Source: Gp6-AA40 sp963742105 (lineage in GTDB: Bacteria > Acidobacteriota > Vicinamibacteria > Vicinamibacterales > UBA2999). From it: a stretch of 64,000 nucleotides of DNA. The stretch spans positions 1,860,001-1,924,000 of the forward strand of contig CAVUKN010000005.1 of the NCBI GenBank assembly GCA_963742105.1. Reading direction: 5' to 3'. Under the pieces are notes generated by a model that searched no databases, was not told the origin of the DNA, and worked only from the letters and a program-made list of their open reading frames with translations. Shown in pieces: positions 37,130 through 46,705 of this stretch; positions within the stretch are counted from its first letter, which is position 1, and every line of letters starts with the position of its first letter. A program made the position numbers and the translations under genes.

Positions 37130-37481
37130 CGACAGTCGCGACGGTGAGATCGAAAGGGAATTAACACCACCTGCAATTGGCTCAGCCGTGCCACTTCCGT
37201 CGCGCGACCGCCGTTGCTTTGATGCGTGCGGCGACATATCGAATCCGTCGACTTCTGCTTGCCCTGGACTGGGAGGTGCTGTGCGATGAGCGGCGCACAT
37301 CAGGGCGGAGCCCGCTCGAATCGGGCCCGCCAATCGAGCGTCATTCGCGCCTCGTCCAGCGGCCGCGGACGGTATTAGCCGTGAACAATCCGGTCCTGCA
37401 ATTGATGGGGAAGCGCAACGGCCTGGACGGTACTCGAGGGTCCCGTTGCAACGGGAGCGCAGTCGCCGGCCCTAAGTGACC
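37130..37481. other. Gene-free stretch between convergent genes
   Basis: 352 bp. No frame with supported start or family resemblance on either strand. No convincing terminator hairpin. Confidence 0.45.
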
Positions 37482-38894
37482 TCATGAAATTCCTGTCCCG
37501 ACCGGCGGTATGTTGGCATTCAGGCGGAACAGATTCGTCGGGTCGTACATGGTCTTGACCTGGCGAAGACGGGTGAAGTTTTCTCCAAAGGATGCGCGAA
37601 CGACCTCCGGTCGATCGTCGGCGGCCAGGTGGTTGATGTACGTTTTGCCGAGCAGGTAAGGTGTGAATCGATCCCAGTGCGTCCGGACCCAGGCGACGTG
37701 CTGGTCGGACGTTCCGGCGTCGGCCCATTGACCGATGGCATCGAAGTCCCATTGTGCTCGGCGGGAGGCGAATGCCGTGTCGGTGGGCAGCGGCCGCGTT
37801 GCGGCACCATGCATGTAGAAGAAGACCAACGCGCTGAGCGGCGACGTGAAACCTGTCGCACTCTCCACCGCAGCATCGATTAATGCGTCCGAGATCTGTT
37901 CGGTGAACGCAGACCGCCAGTAACGGTGCAGCCCGTGCTCGGCATTCGGCGCATCCAGCTGCGATTGGCGCGCAGTGTACGGGACCGCCCCCACGAGATC
38001 GGCGATTGGCGTGCCGAATCGGCGTGCCGGCGCAAGGACCTTTTCGCCCTCGTCCAGCAACCCGTTGTATCCGAGCAGCAATGCGACGACCGGCATCCCT
38101 TGCGGCGCCGTGAGCAGCGCCGCGAACGCTTCCGCCTCGTCGGGGAGCGTTGGACAGAAATCCCGATAGAACCGGAGCACGTCCCGCGCCTGGTCCAGCG
38201 GGTACAACACCATGCCCCCCAGCACTTGGCTCACTGGGTGGAGGCGGTACTCGAGTGAGGTGACCACTCCAAAGTTCCCGCCGCCGCCGCGGAGCGCCCA
38301 GAATAGGTCGGGATTGGCGTCGGTGTCCGCGTGACAGAACGTTCCGTCCGCGGTGACGACATCAGCGGAAATCAAGTTGTCGATCGTGAGCCCGTGCTTG
38401 CCCATCAACCAGCCCAGGCCACCACCAAGCGTGAGACCGGCGATTCCGGTATTCGAGACGGTCCCTCCCGTCGTCGCCAGCCCGAACGCCTGGGTCTCGT
38501 GGTCGAGCTCCTTCCAGAGAACACCGCCTTCCGCTTGTACGATTCGACGCTGCGGGTCTACGCTGATGCTCTTCATCCGCGACATGTCGATCACGAGCCC
38601 GCCGTTGTTGGTTCCATGGCCTGGTGCGCTGTGGCCGCCGCCGCGCACGGACACACGGAGAGCGTGCCGTTGCGCGAACTCCACCACGCGTTGAACGTCG
38701 GTCACGCTCGTGCAGCGAGCAATCAGCGCTGGACGTCGATCGATATTCCCGTTCCATACGCGTCTTGCCGATTCGTAGCTCGCGTGCCCACTCCCTATCA
38801 GCTCGCCACGAAAGATCTGCCGGAGACTTTCAACGTGTCCGGGGTCGAGTTGACGGTCATCCGTGTCAGGGTTGCCCGGAGGGAATGCGCCCAT
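37482..38894 (-). CDS. FAD-binding oxidoreductase of the BBE type
   Basis: 470 residues. The FAD-binding PCMH domain occupies about residues 50-225: RVSVRGGGHSAPGHG contains the His that carries the 8-alpha-linked flavin, and GTVSNTGIAGLTLGGGLGW contains the pyrophosphate loop. Bicovalent BBE enzymes have a Cys in this loop; here it is Ile-Ala, so the flavin is probably singly attached. The C-terminal BBE segment is YLLGKTYINHLAADD, and the end LFRLNANIPP is typical. These enzymes oxidise sugars or aromatic alcohols with oxygen. No export signal. Divergent from the SGNH hydrolase. Confidence 0.9.
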   Translation of the reverse strand: MGAFPPGNPDTDDRQLDPGHVESLRQIFRGELIGSGHASYESARRVWNGNIDRRPALIARCTSVTDVQRVVEFAQRHALRVSVRGGGHSAPGHGTNNGGLVIDMSRMKSISVDPQRRIVQAEGGVLWKELDHETQAFGLATTGGTVSNTGIAGLTLGGGLGWLMGKHGLTIDNLISADVVTADGTFCHADTDANPDLFWALRGGGGNFGVVTSLEYRLHPVSQVLGGMVLYPLDQARDVLRFYRDFCPTLPDEAEAFAALLTAPQGMPVVALLLGYNGLLDEGEKVLAPARRFGTPIADLVGAVPYTARQSQLDAPNAEHGLHRYWRSAFTEQISDALIDAAVESATGFTSPLSALVFFYMHGAATRPLPTDTAFASRRAQWDFDAIGQWADAGTSDQHVAWVRTHWDRFTPYLLGKTYINHLAADDRPEVVRASFGENFTRLRQVKTMYDPTNLFRLNANIPPVGTGIS

Positions 38895-39076
38895 ATATTC
38901 GCACCTCGAATCCGCAAAAGCGGCCTCGCGTTCAGCTACGGGGCGCGGCTTGCGATGATTTCTTCTCGGCCAGCAAACCGATGATTTCTTCGGCTGACCA
39001 CGCGTCGGACGCCGCCAGCCAGGTCAGGCCGATTGAGTGTACCCTGGCACACGCTGCGCCCACCTGCCCACCTGAT

Positions 39077-40091
39077 ATGCGCCGACTGGATCCGCTGCTC
39101 GTCCCGTTCTGGGCAACCACGACGATGCATCGAGAGAGCGCGATGCTCGCGGGCGACGACGAGCGGGCCACCGCCACACTCCTGTTTCGGCCGGACGTCA
39201 TCGTCGCGGTGACGAACGCCGGCACCGGCACGACCTACGTCGAAGGCGTCGACTACATCCTGGCCCGGGCGGAGCGCCGTATCCGGCGGGTACCGGGATC
39301 GCCGATGCCGTGGACCGACTGGCCCGCAACGGCGTCCGCCGACGGTGCACTGACTCACGACCGTACGGTCGCCATCAGCTATACGTATGCACCGGATCAG
39401 TCGTTATGGCGTCCGCCATCGCAACTCCACCGGATACCTGCCGTCGCCGCACGGCTGCGCGAGGGTCGACTGGTCACCGTGTGCCTGACCGGCGATAGCA
39501 TCTCTGAGGGCTATGATTCGTCAGGTTTTCACGGACGTTCGCCGTTCCAGCCGCCGTATGCCTCGCTGGTGAACACCGCCCTGCAGCAGCTCTCCGGCGC
39601 ACCGGTACGTCTGCACAACCTGGCGACCGCCGGCTGGACGACCGCCGAGGGGATGTGGGACATCGACCGCATCACCGCCGCCTGAGTCCGACTTGGTCAT
39701 CGTGGCATTCGGGATGAACGATGCGTCCTACGCGGATGGGGACGAGTTCGCCGCCAACGTCGCATTGCTGCTCGAGCGAGTGCGGGCGCGTCGCCCTTCC
39801 GTCGAGTTCCTGCTGGTCTCGCCGATGCTGCCCACGCCGCAGTGCGCGTGGGTGACGGCGACGCGATTCGCGGACTATCAAGTGCGGCTGCGCGATCTCG
39901 CCGGCGAGGGCATCGCATTCGTGGACGTCACCCGACTGTGGTCTCAGATTGTCGAGCGCAAGAGTCCGTACCATCTCTCGGGCAACGGGCTCAACCATCC
40001 GAACGATTTCGGTCATCGCCTGTACGCTCACGCGATCGTGGCGGCGCTGTCGTCGCCGGGCGAGATCGACGCAGGTAATGTTGAATCGTGA
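39077..40091 (+). CDS. SGNH/GDSL hydrolase, split by a +1 frameshift
   Basis: About 337 residues when one base is removed. The first frame (ATG at 39077, MRRLDPLLVPFWATTTMHRE) stops at TGA 39683-39685, but skipping T39683 gives TAAESDLVIVAFGMNDA and continues to 40091. All four SGNH blocks are then present: CLTGDSISEG with the nucleophile Ser, ATAGWTT with Gly, FGMNDA with Asn, and LNHPNDFGHRLYA with Asp/His. An N-terminal beta domain precedes the hydrolase fold, as in several carbohydrate esterases. The start may be an earlier in-frame ATG (38981). Probably an acetyl- or acyl-esterase on sugars. Confidence 0.82.
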
Positions 40092-40206
40092 GCGCCGCAC
40101 TCGGTGAGTTGTTGCTGCTGCGGTGAAACAGTCGCTCTCGACGGCGTGTCGAACGGCATCGTCGAAGCGGACAGAATCCGATTCAAGAAGAAGTAGCCGT
40201 GGCCGA

Positions 40207-40831
40207 TCAGCGATTGGGATGCCCCATCTCCGGAACCGTGCGGCCCAGGAATCCTTCGAGTGGCTGCGTCGGGCTGTTGCCCATTCGCATGTCGTCCATC
40301 AGGTTGATCTGACGCGTCTGCGTGATCGCTTCCGTCAACCGGAACGTTTCGCTCGCGAATCAAGTAAGCCGCCCAGAGGTGGCTCGCGCGCCAGGCGATC
40401 GTGCAGTGGAGCAGCACCTTGCCGTCGGCGGACGACATGGCAGCCGCAAAGGCGTCCAGCTCTTTGGGTCCGTATGGATTCTCCGGAGTCCCGCGCATCG
40501 GGATGTGGACGTAACGCATGCCGAGCTCCTTCGCGAGCGCCGCCTCATCGAATCCGACGCCTGCCATCTCCTCCGGCATACGCAGGTTCACGATCGTCGT
40601 CACGCCCTTCGCGCGCAATTCACGCAGCGCCTTCTCGGTCGGCTGGCCGGCGATGAACATGTCGTCGCCGATGCTCGCGTACTTGTCCTGAAACAAACCT
40701 CTGTTGTCCAGCACCACCGGATTCGGCACCGGACCCGGCTTGGTGTGAACGATGTTCTGCGCGGAAGCCTGCCCTGCAATGCTCAGCAATCCGATGACGA
40801 GAATCGCGCGGACCGAAGAGATGTGGCTCAT
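40207..40831 (-). CDS. Exported protein-tyrosine-phosphatase-like protein, split by a +1 frameshift
   Basis: ATG at 40831, signal peptide ending SAQNIVH. The phosphatase-like part contains FIAGQPTEKALRELRAKGV, TIVNLRMPEEM and the active-site loop LLHCTIAWRAS (Cys-x4-Arg, as in the beta-lactamase-hydrolase-like/DUF442 phosphatase group). The frame then changes within a CC run at 40332-40333; without the extra base it ends EAITQTRQINLMDDMRMGNS and later PEMGHPNR, stop at 40207, about 207 residues. Substrate unknown. Convergent with the SGNH hydrolase. Confidence 0.78.
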
Positions 40832-41205
40832 GATCTTTCTCTCAATGCGGGCGTGCCGGACTCGATGCGGTTCCGTAGCCGGGTTCCACTATTCGTCGGT
40901 AATCGTAGCCCTGGAGTCAAAGACCGAAGTTTCGCTGTTTGAAGCACGGCTACCGAATCGCCGGCCTCGTGATGTCCAACCCTCCTGATCCACATCCACC
41001 TCAGGCGCCAGAATCACCTTGCTATTGCAGCGCCGAATGTGCTCTAACGCAGAGGCCCCCGGGGTGGCGTGGGAGTAGCCGCATAGCGGGTCCTCCCGTC
41101 GACCGCCGCCGAAGGGCCTCACCCCTGCCGTCCGGCTCCATTCTACGAAGCAATCGGCACACATCGTGAGCAGATCGGACACTCTTCCTCTTTCAAGGAG
41201 CACGT
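40832..41205. other. Divergent intergenic region
   Basis: 374 bp between the phosphatase (minus) and repeat protein (plus). No supported gene. AAGGAG at 41193-41198 is the ribosome-binding site of the repeat-protein gene. Confidence 0.5.
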
Positions 41206-42072
41206 ATGCCGAATGTAGCGGGTGATTCCCCGACGTCTGCGGTGGCCGGAGTCAAAGGCGAGAACACCGGCGGCGGTGAAGGAGTAGCAGGCGTCAGCGC
41301 GGCTGGAAATGGCGTTCATGGAACCAGCGTCTCGGCGTTTGGAGTGCTTGGGGAATCCAAGACCGGACGAGGCGTTGTGGCGTTGAGTGATACCGATTAC
41401 GGGTTGCGCGCCGCCAGCAGGACATCGGCTGGAATTCGAGGAAGCTCCGTCGAGGGCAGAGGGGTGGAGGGCTGGGCGACGAAATCGGAAGGGATTGTCG
41501 GGATCAGTACAACCGGCAACGGCGTGTGGGGCCAAACAGATGGTGCAGGTATCGGCGTACTGGGCTCCAGCAAGAGCGGCACCGGCATTTACGGCAAAGG
41601 CGGCAAGCTGGCCGGGTTCTTTGAAGGAGATGTTGAAGTCACGGGGGATCTTCGCCTGTCCAATGCCGATTGTGCTGAGGATTTCGATGTCGCCGGCACG
41701 GTCGCAATGGAGCCGGGATCGGTGATGGTGTTGGGCAATGAAGGCGCTCTGTTCGAAAGCCAGCATGCCTACGATAAACGCGTCGCGGGCGTCATTTCAG
41801 GCGCTGGCGATTTCAAACCAGGCATCATCCTGGACAAGCGGCAATCACCCGGCAACCGTCAGCCCGTGGCCTTGATGGGTAAGGTGTTCTGCAAAGTTGA
41901 CGCGCAGTTTGGCGCGATTGCGGTGGGCGATCTGCTGACGACGTCTCCGACACCCGGTCACGCGATGAAGACAGACGACCCGTTGAAGGCATTCGGGGCC
42001 GTCATTGGCAAAGCTCTGCGACCGCTGGCCGAAGGGCGAGGCTTGATTCCAATCTTGATCGCGTTGCAGTAG
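41206..42072 (+). CDS. Gly-rich beta-repeat protein with conserved C-terminal domain
   Basis: 288 residues, ATG at 41206 with AAGGAG. Residues 10-145 are short repeats of 15-20 residues built on G.GV.G.S (for example GNGVHGTSVSAFGVLGES and GAGIGVLGSSKSGTGIYG), suggesting a triangular or beta-solenoid fibre. The C-terminal half is denser: AMEPGSVMVLGNEGALF, YDKRVAGVISGAGDFKPGI, PVALMGKVFCKVDAQFG and AFGAVIGKALRPL. From memory this C-terminal domain is found at the ends of tail-fibre-like proteins and may be an autocleaved chaperone or cap. No signal peptide. The metzincin gene starts 19 bp after its stop, so one operon. Confidence 0.8.
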   Translation: MPNVAGDSPTSAVAGVKGENTGGGEGVAGVSAAGNGVHGTSVSAFGVLGESKTGRGVVALSDTDYGLRAASRTSAGIRGSSVEGRGVEGWATKSEGIVGISTTGNGVWGQTDGAGIGVLGSSKSGTGIYGKGGKLAGFFEGDVEVTGDLRLSNADCAEDFDVAGTVAMEPGSVMVLGNEGALFESQHAYDKRVAGVISGAGDFKPGIILDKRQSPGNRQPVALMGKVFCKVDAQFGAIAVGDLLTTSPTPGHAMKTDDPLKAFGAVIGKALRPLAEGRGLIPILIALQ

Positions 42073-42091
42073 GAAGACGGGGAAGACGGTT

Positions 42092-43285
42092 ATGGCGACA
42101 CTCAGACAAGCGGTAGAACGCCAGCGTGAACGGTTGAAATTGCCTCAGAGCGGTGTCATCAGCGTAAGAAGTCTGCAGCAAAATTTTCGCCCTGTTCCCG
42201 CAGGTTCAAGCAGGGCGTTGCTGTCGACGATGTTCGCGGCGGTGTCCAGAAGACTGCCGTGGGCTGTCATTCTTTGCCGGTTCAAGGGAGAGGTTCCCAA
42301 TCCGCAATTGGAACAGCCGATTGAACAACTGTACCGGGGCATGTTCACGCCGGGGACGGGCGGATTGGTGGAATATTGGCGAGACGTCTCGCTCGGCGCC
42401 ATCGATATTACCGGCAGCACGGTGTTCAACTGGGTCGAACTTGAAATCACTCGCGCCCAGGCTGGCATCGGCGCAGGGGCGAACAGATCGACGCTGGTCG
42501 ACAATGCGATCAAGGCAGCACAGAACGATCGTAAAGATCCGATCGCCGGATTTCACAGCCAGATTGCCGTGCTCGCGCACAACTGGGCCAAAGACGGCGC
42601 ACCCGCCGGTGCCGATTGGCGAACTCCGGAGTGGTCACCGTTCTGGATTGATGGCAGCGCCGACGGACGGGGCAAGGTGACGTTGACTCCACCGCATGAC
42701 GGGAACATTACGGCGCATGAGATGGGACACGGCTTCGGGATGGATCACGATGTGGCCGCGGATCTCGTCACCCATTACGGCGACCCGTGCTGCATCATGA
42801 GCCAGCAGCACCCTTTTCTTCATCCCGGGTGGCGAGTCAACTTTGGCCCTGCGCTCTGCTTCCCGCATCTCATGCTGAAGGAGTGGATGTATAACCGCAG
42901 AGTCCTCAGCGACGACGGAGCGTGGGCTTCTCAGCCGGCTGGTATGACGTTTCTTTTGGCTCCCACCATCGATCCCGGTGCCCGCGCGAACCTCGGCGCA
43001 AAACTCACGCTCAAGGTCGGGCGAGCCAGCTGGGACTACTATCTGGAATATGTCAGGCCGAAGGAGTGGAACCAGGGCTTTCCCGATCCCACCCTTCTCA
43101 TTCGTCGCGTTGGTGCAGCCAAGGATGTAGAGGCCACGGGGATCTTCCTTGGATCAATCGTCGTGCCGGCAGCGATTGGCGTTAGAGCAGAGTTCGTCGA
43201 GCCAACCGGGAACACCAAGTTCCAGGTCGAGCGTTTCGATCCGGAAGGGCGCATCGTCCAGGTGGTTGCGAAGAAATTGTCCTGA
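42092..43285 (+). CDS. Metzincin-type zinc metalloprotease
   Basis: 397 residues, ATG at 42092. A complete metzincin site is visible: HEMGHGFGMDHD (H209, E210, H213, G216, H219, D220), with a likely Met-turn GDPCCIMSQQHPF about 25 residues on. The part before it contains YWRDVSLGAIDITGSTVFNW, and the C-terminal 130 residues are a beta-rich domain (LTLKVGRASWDYYLEYVRP). There is no signal peptide or pro-domain Cys switch that I can see, so it is cytoplasmic or exported with its partner by another route. It is in an operon with the repeat protein and may process it or be carried by it. Confidence 0.85.
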   Translation: MATLRQAVERQRERLKLPQSGVISVRSLQQNFRPVPAGSSRALLSTMFAAVSRRLPWAVILCRFKGEVPNPQLEQPIEQLYRGMFTPGTGGLVEYWRDVSLGAIDITGSTVFNWVELEITRAQAGIGAGANRSTLVDNAIKAAQNDRKDPIAGFHSQIAVLAHNWAKDGAPAGADWRTPEWSPFWIDGSADGRGKVTLTPPHDGNITAHEMGHGFGMDHDVAADLVTHYGDPCCIMSQQHPFLHPGWRVNFGPALCFPHLMLKEWMYNRRVLSDDGAWASQPAGMTFLLAPTIDPGARANLGAKLTLKVGRASWDYYLEYVRPKEWNQGFPDPTLLIRRVGAAKDVEATGIFLGSIVVPAAIGVRAEFVEPTGNTKFQVERFDPEGRIVQVVAKKLS

Positions 43286-43423
43286 CCTGGTTTTGTTTGG
43301 ACTTTGGACAGCTTCAAGCAATCGGCACTCAGGGGGTTGATGGCCATAGTTCGGTTCCCCACGGCCGCAGTGGCAGTGCGGCAGCCCAGACGCACACAGA
43401 CCTGGAATCCGCCGCCAAGGTTC

Positions 43424-44809
43424 TCAGCGATCGACGACCGTTCTCTCGCCGGCCACGATCTGGGCAGTGCGGCGGATGTTGTTCATCTCGATGGTGTAGG
43501 GGCCTGGCAGCAGCTCGATTTCCTGGTTTGTTTTGGCGTACGCGATCTGTTTCTCTCCTTTCGCATCGAACACCGTGAAGAACGTGGCGCCCGAGCCCGG
43601 GACGATAACGCGACCGGCTGAGAGTGTCGTCGCGGTGCCGGCCCGGATTACCAGCGGCGTGCTCACGCCGTGGACGGTCAGCAGATACTCACCGGCGAAC
43701 AATTCGATCTCAGCGTTGGTTTTCGCATACGCGAGCTGCTTGCTGCTGCTCCGGTCGTGGATCTCGTAAAAGTCCGCTCCGGTACCGGACAGGAGGACGG
43801 TGCCGGCGACGATTTGAGTGAGCGACCCACGAATCACGTTCACAGTCCGGCGAACGCCGTTCAGCTCGACGAGATAGTTGCCTGGAAGCATCTCGACGGT
43901 CTTACTTGTCTTGGCGTACGTCAGCTGCTTGGTCCCGGGCTCGTCGAATAACGAGTAAAAGGTCTGACCTTTTCCGGTCACGACGACGCTCGTCGATTCA
44001 GCCGGACTTGTCTTCGTCTCCGAAATCGCAGCGGCCGGTCCTGATAGTGCCGCGGCTTTGGCTGTTTCGGCGACGCCAGCGGCGGCAGCCGTGGACGACG
44101 TAGGCGTTGATTGAGAGGGTTCTCGGCGTGGGGAATCGTTCGCCGGCCGCTGCGGAATGGGTACCTTCGCTTCACCCGCCTGGCCACTGGATGAGGGATT
44201 GGCCGACGCCTCGGAGCGAGATCCAGCGACGGACGGGCCTTTGGCGCGTGCTGTCGTGCCATTCGATTGCCGCCACACCAGCGAGACGATGAGTACCGCG
44301 ATCAGCGATAACGCGCCGTACAGATAGGACCGTGGAACTGTGGATCGAACGACAGCTCGGTTCTTCGCAGGCTCCCTTACGGGTGGCGGAGCATGATTTG
44401 TCGTGGCAGCCGGTTCGGACCGCGCGATGACTCCGTCGACCGCGGCAACGAGATCGTCAAATATCGATTCATCGTCCGACGCCGCCGGTGCGCCGAGAGT
44501 GACCCCGTGCAGCTGTCTGAAGCCGAGCGGCATCTCGACATCGCCGATCACAACAGGGACAAGGATGTTCCGCTCCGCCCCCTCGGCGGCTTCGTCTCTC
44601 ACCCACGTCGACGTGATCGAGGTGACTGACCACAGCACGATGACGCATCGGGACGATGTGAGCGCCGTCTCGATCGTCTTGGAAAACTGCTCCCCGCCAA
44701 GGATTTTGCGATCCCACCATACCGACCAGCCGTGTCTCTGAAGAACGTCGGCGATGCGCTCGGCATGGGGACGGTCCGACCGTTCGTAGCTTATGAAGAT
44801 GTCAGCCAT
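43424..44809 (-). CDS. TIR domain-transmembrane-triple repeat protein
   Basis: 461 residues from ATG at 44809, chosen because the TIR domain begins immediately (ADIFISYERSDRPHAERIAD); an in-frame start at 44887 would add 26 residues. TIR motifs: WSVWWDRKILGGEQFSKTIE with the putative catalytic Glu, then CVIVLWSVTSI and GFRQLHGV. A membrane helix YLYGALSLIAVLIVSLVW (about 179-196) and about 85 residues of Ser/Pro/Ala linker follow. The last 180 residues hold three repeats of about 63 residues, each with KQ(L/I).YAKT, then (V/I)E(M/L)..G.Y, an Asn/His-Gly turn, and a closing Val-Ala-Gly strand. The combination of a cytoplasmic TIR with an external repeat sensor is unusual. Convergent with the metzincin gene. 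Confidence 0.85.
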   Translation of the reverse strand: MADIFISYERSDRPHAERIADVLQRHGWSVWWDRKILGGEQFSKTIETALTSSRCVIVLWSVTSITSTWVRDEAAEGAERNILVPVVIGDVEMPLGFRQLHGVTLGAPAASDDESIFDDLVAAVDGVIARSEPAATTNHAPPPVREPAKNRAVVRSTVPRSYLYGALSLIAVLIVSLVWRQSNGTTARAKGPSVAGSRSEASANPSSSGQAGEAKVPIPQRPANDSPRREPSQSTPTSSTAAAAGVAETAKAAALSGPAAAISETKTSPAESTSVVVTGKGQTFYSLFDEPGTKQLTYAKTSKTVEMLPGNYLVELNGVRRTVNVIRGSLTQIVAGTVLLSGTGADFYEIHDRSSSKQLAYAKTNAEIELFAGEYLLTVHGVSTPLVIRAGTATTLSAGRVIVPGSGATFFTVFDAKGEKQIAYAKTNQEIELLPGPYTIEMNNIRRTAQIVAGERTVVDR

Positions 44810-45060
44810 GTTCCGCGGATGATCTGGCCTGGCCTCTGACGTGTCAAGGAAATGCCGCCGTAGCCAAGACGATACTCGCCACGGCACGACCGTGACCGTT
44901 CACGGTTGGACGCACTTCATCTTCCTACGCGCAACCGGCAGACGACGCGAATCGCCAAACAGCTGAGGGCATGACGGTGGAGGAGCCGGGGGTCTCGAAG
45001 CTGAGCTCGGTCAAGTTGAACTAGTTTCCGTCCTCGACGTAACGAGTCGCCGAGGCTTCC

Positions 45061-45939
45061 ATGAAAAGGTTTTGCCCGATTAACCTGCCCGCGCTGTTAG
45101 CGGTAGCCGTGCTTGGCAGTGGCTGCGACGTTCGCGTTGGCGACAATGGCGTGTCCCTCGGCGTGGCCGGCGGCAAGGCGACGGACGCGTGGACTCGGAC
45201 CTACACCGTGACCAACGCGGGTACCGTCGATGTCGTCAACATCAACGGGCCAATCGTCGTCGAGGCCGCGGAAGGCCCGCAGGTGGAAATCAGGGCCACT
45301 CGCGTGGCCAGAGCCAAGTCCGATGAAGAAGCCCAGGCCATCCTGAAGAACGCCGAAATCAAGGAGGAGGTCGCTCCTGGCCGCGTCGCGCTTCGGACGG
45401 TCGCCAGCACCGCCGTGACCTTCGGCGGTCGCTCGGTGAACGTGGAATATCGAGTCCGCGTGCCGGCAGGTCTCCGGGTGTCGGTCACGACGGAGAACGG
45501 CGGCATCGGCCTGTACGACGTGAATGGGATGGTCGCTGCGAGTATCACGAACGGCGGCGTGCGGGGCACGAATGTCTCCGGTGCCGTGTCGGCCCACGTT
45601 GTCAACGGCGGCATCGTGATGGACATCGCACGTATGGCGGGTCCGATTGAACTTGAATCGGTCAATGGTGGCATCCGAGTGGATATTCCTGCGGACCTGA
45701 ACGCCGATGTCGAGGCCAGCGCCGTGAATGGCCGAGTATCCGCGGATGACGGTCTCAGGTTGCAGACCTCGCAGCGAACGCGGATGACAATCATCGGCAA
45801 GCTGAATGGGGGTGGTCCTCGCATCTCTGTCACCACGGTGAATGGTGGTGTCCGCCTCCGCCCGCGAGACGGCAGCGTGTCGCGGGACGCGGAGGGTGGG
45901 GACGAAGCCGGAGAAGTGGTGCTCGAACAGGGACGCTGA
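45061..45939 (+). CDS. DUF4097 beta-helical lipoprotein
   Basis: 292 residues, ATG at 45061 with GAGG nearby. Lipobox in AVAVLGSGC at about residue 21. Residues 50-275 form a repetitive beta domain in which NGG(I/V) occurs again and again (ENGGIGLYDVNG, ITNGGVRGTNVSG, VNGGIVMD, VNGGIRVD, VNGGVRL), the pattern of the DUF4097/putative-adhesin right-handed helix. These are exported, membrane-anchored proteins with no settled function. A short acidic tail ends the protein. Confidence 0.85.
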   Translation: MKRFCPINLPALLAVAVLGSGCDVRVGDNGVSLGVAGGKATDAWTRTYTVTNAGTVDVVNINGPIVVEAAEGPQVEIRATRVARAKSDEEAQAILKNAEIKEEVAPGRVALRTVASTAVTFGGRSVNVEYRVRVPAGLRVSVTTENGGIGLYDVNGMVAASITNGGVRGTNVSGAVSAHVVNGGIVMDIARMAGPIELESVNGGIRVDIPADLNADVEASAVNGRVSADDGLRLQTSQRTRMTIIGKLNGGGPRISVTTVNGGVRLRPRDGSVSRDAEGGDEAGEVVLEQGR

Positions 45940-45944
45940 CGCCC

Positions 45945-46119
45945 CGCTGTGGTCTTCCGCTTCGCCTTGTTGCGCCGATCAATCGCCAGCCATTTGCCGA
46001 CGTCGTCGCGTTCCTTTGAATCGGCTCGCTGCGTCCCGCCGTACGAACCGCTTGTCGGTGCCGGTGTTGATCAGCACGCGCTTCGCCGCTGCCTTGCGCT
46101 TGGTTGCCGTTTTTTTGCC
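45945..46119 (-). pseudogene. Remnant of a small basic protein
   Basis: On the minus strand KKTATKRKAAAKRVLINTGT, then DKRFVRRDAASRFK, then one frame on ERDDVGKWLAIDRRNKAKRK can be read. From memory this is a widespread short basic protein of soil bacteria that starts MAKK and contains KRVLINTGTDKR(F/Y)VRRDA. Here the start ATG is lost in a 7-T run (46110-46116), an extra G breaks the frame near 46016, and the usual end is missing where it runs into the DUF4097 gene. Truncated on both sides, so a dead copy. Confidence 0.55.
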
Positions 46120-46246
46120 GCTGCGGGTTTGGGCTGTTCGCCGATTTGACTACAAGCGATTTGACTTCAAGAGCTGTAACTCGCGCAGTCGCGATTACAC
46201 GCACTCCACGATCGGTTGAAGAGCCAGAATATCCAACGCGACGACC

Positions 46247-46705
46247 CTACGGTCTCCGAATCGCGCCCACATTCTGCTGCGAACCCATGAGCGGTATGCG
46301 CAACGGACCGGAAATCGACACGAACGCAACAATTTGCGTGGGTATCGAGGTAGTGGAGGCCCCTAAACTGGCGGCGTTGGCGCGAAGATTCGTGAACCGG
46401 AAGGTCCGCGACACGCTCCCGGGCGGAGTGACCGGAACATCCCTGAAGATTAACGAGGAGCCGGACCGTGTCGACTCGGCAATGACTCTTCCGCCGTCGT
46501 CGGTCAACTGCGCACCGCCGGATAGCGGTACATTCAGAGAAATCGAGAACGTAATAGGCACAGGCGTCGCACCACTGCCACCGGTGATGGTGATGGACAG
46601 GTCCGCGACTTGGGCACGGCGGTCAGTCAGCGAGACCGGTGGCCGCCCCCCTACGATGCTGACCCGTCCTTCCAGCGGACGGCTCGGTGATTGCCTCGGT
46701 CTCAT
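46247..46705 (-). CDS. Hypothetical protein with a cell-surface-type domain, no signal peptide
   Basis: 152 residues from ATG at 46705, supported by TCAGGAGG 5 bases upstream. Contents: SLTDRRAQVADLSITITGGS, PVPITFSISLNVPLSGGAQL, GSVSRTFRFTNLRANAASLG and PTQIVAFVSISG. The FRFTNLRAN..SLG and (I/V)V.F(I/V)SISG motifs resemble the amino-terminal beta domain of large acidobacterial (TIGR03437-type) surface proteins. It lacks a signal and ends early, so it may be a domain broken out of a larger gene. Function unknown. Confidence 0.5.
   Translation of the reverse strand: MRPRQSPSRPLEGRVSIVGGRPPVSLTDRRAQVADLSITITGGSGATPVPITFSISLNVPLSGGAQLTDDGGRVIAESTRSGSSLIFRDVPVTPPGSVSRTFRFTNLRANAASLGASTTSIPTQIVAFVSISGPLRIPLMGSQQNVGAIRRP

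Noticed and set aside
37177..37479. 100-codon plus-strand frame between convergent genes
   Set aside because: No ribosome-binding site and no protein-like pattern; it is bounded by two real stops.
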